DNA of 64,000 nt, from contig NZ_CALJPC010000089.1 of NCBI RefSeq assembly GCF_937981295.1, positions 11,533-75,532 on the forward strand, given 5' to 3'. The stretch comes from an uncultured Campylobacter sp. Its GTDB lineage: Bacteria > Campylobacterota > Campylobacteria > Campylobacterales > Campylobacteraceae. A program made the translations under genes and the position numbers. How positions within the stretch are numbered: the first letter of the stretch is position 1; the number at the start of each line of letters is the position of its first letter. The notes below the pieces were generated by a model that saw nothing but the letters and a program-made list of their open reading frames with translations, was not told the origin of the DNA and searched no databases. This document shows positions 63,942 through 64,000 of the stretch, in pieces.

Positions 63942-64000
63942 GAATTCCAAGAATTCCAAGAATTCCAAGAATTCCAAGAATTCCAAGAATTCCAAGAATT
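63942..64000 (+). repeat. 9-bp tandem repeat GAATTCCAA, 6.5 copies, cut by window edge
   Basis: From 63942 the unit GAATTCCAA repeats without a change to the last base of the window, so the array continues beyond it. Each unit contains an EcoRI-like GAATTC palindrome. Being a multiple of three, changes in copy number keep any reading frame. All three plus-strand frames stay open (EFQ, NSK, IPR), as do the minus-strand ones. Confidence 0.9.

Noticed and set aside
1..64000. tRNA and rRNA genes, insertion sequences with transposases, integrases, prophage structural genes
   Set aside because: I looked for TTCGA-type T-loops with CCA-stem context, transposase or integrase motifs and phage proteins, and saw none that I could support.

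Overview
The window looks like chromosome of a Campylobacter with fairly high G+C for the genus. Gene content and local order match several Campylobacter neighbourhoods as I remember them: ctpA-purC-purS-purQ-membrane protein-plsC next to clpB; mrdA, membrane protein, engB, lptA, lptC, kdsC; cca next to a ciaD-like gene; gpsA next to gatB; a small membrane protein next to atpB. An oral species such as C. gracilis is my best guess from base composition and gene set, but this is inference, not a search result. Genes are tightly packed, many overlap, and many start with TTG preceded by an AAGGA-type ribosome site.

Layout. 1-1363: a cut-off FtsB/FtsL-like membrane protein and rmuC. 1364-3425: about 2 kb without a credible gene. 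3426-4768: a lipoprotein, the RNase P RNA gene on the minus strand, and a decayed toxin tip with an immunity-like gene. 5173-7426: truD and a conserved Campylobacter protein. 7515-8180: a second immunity-like fragment. 8366-13267: a minus-strand purine, protease and phospholipid operon. 13457-16066: clpB behind a textbook promoter. 16141-16364: a decayed orphan CRISPR mini-array. 16801-18196: two unknown membrane proteins and a frameshifted remnant. 18461-28571: a long minus-strand run (PBP2, ArgA-like acetyltransferase, EngB, LptA/LptC/KdsC, a PstS-like protein, HisB, DsbD). 28680-29582: ppk2.

29600-42770 is the main accessory region: a complete type I-B CRISPR-Cas locus. It has cas6, then cas8b-cas7-cas5-cas3-cas4-cas2-cas1 behind a perfect-consensus promoter, then a leader and an array of 44 repeats and 43 spacers read on the minus strand. 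A second, short array with the same repeat lies at 29699-29989 in the opposite direction. A two-gene cassette (small helix-turn-helix protein plus a 44-residue basic protein) and gene debris lie between the two arrays.

42843-63567: mostly housekeeping genes (glyS, an exported nuclease, trmL, cca, a ciaD-like gene, leuB, leuD, rpoD, a DJ-1/PfpI protein, a DKNYY-like protein, uraA, gpsA, gatB, atpB), separated by gene-free stretches. The window ends inside a 9-bp tandem repeat.

Two threads run through the window. First, intergenic DNA is packed with short AATTT-centred boxes, and similar boxes appear inside several conserved genes as long in-frame Ser/Ala/Asn-rich inserts (EngB, ArgA-like, DsbD, CiaD-like). 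Second, several small AT-rich gene groups look like leftovers of toxin-immunity cassettes.
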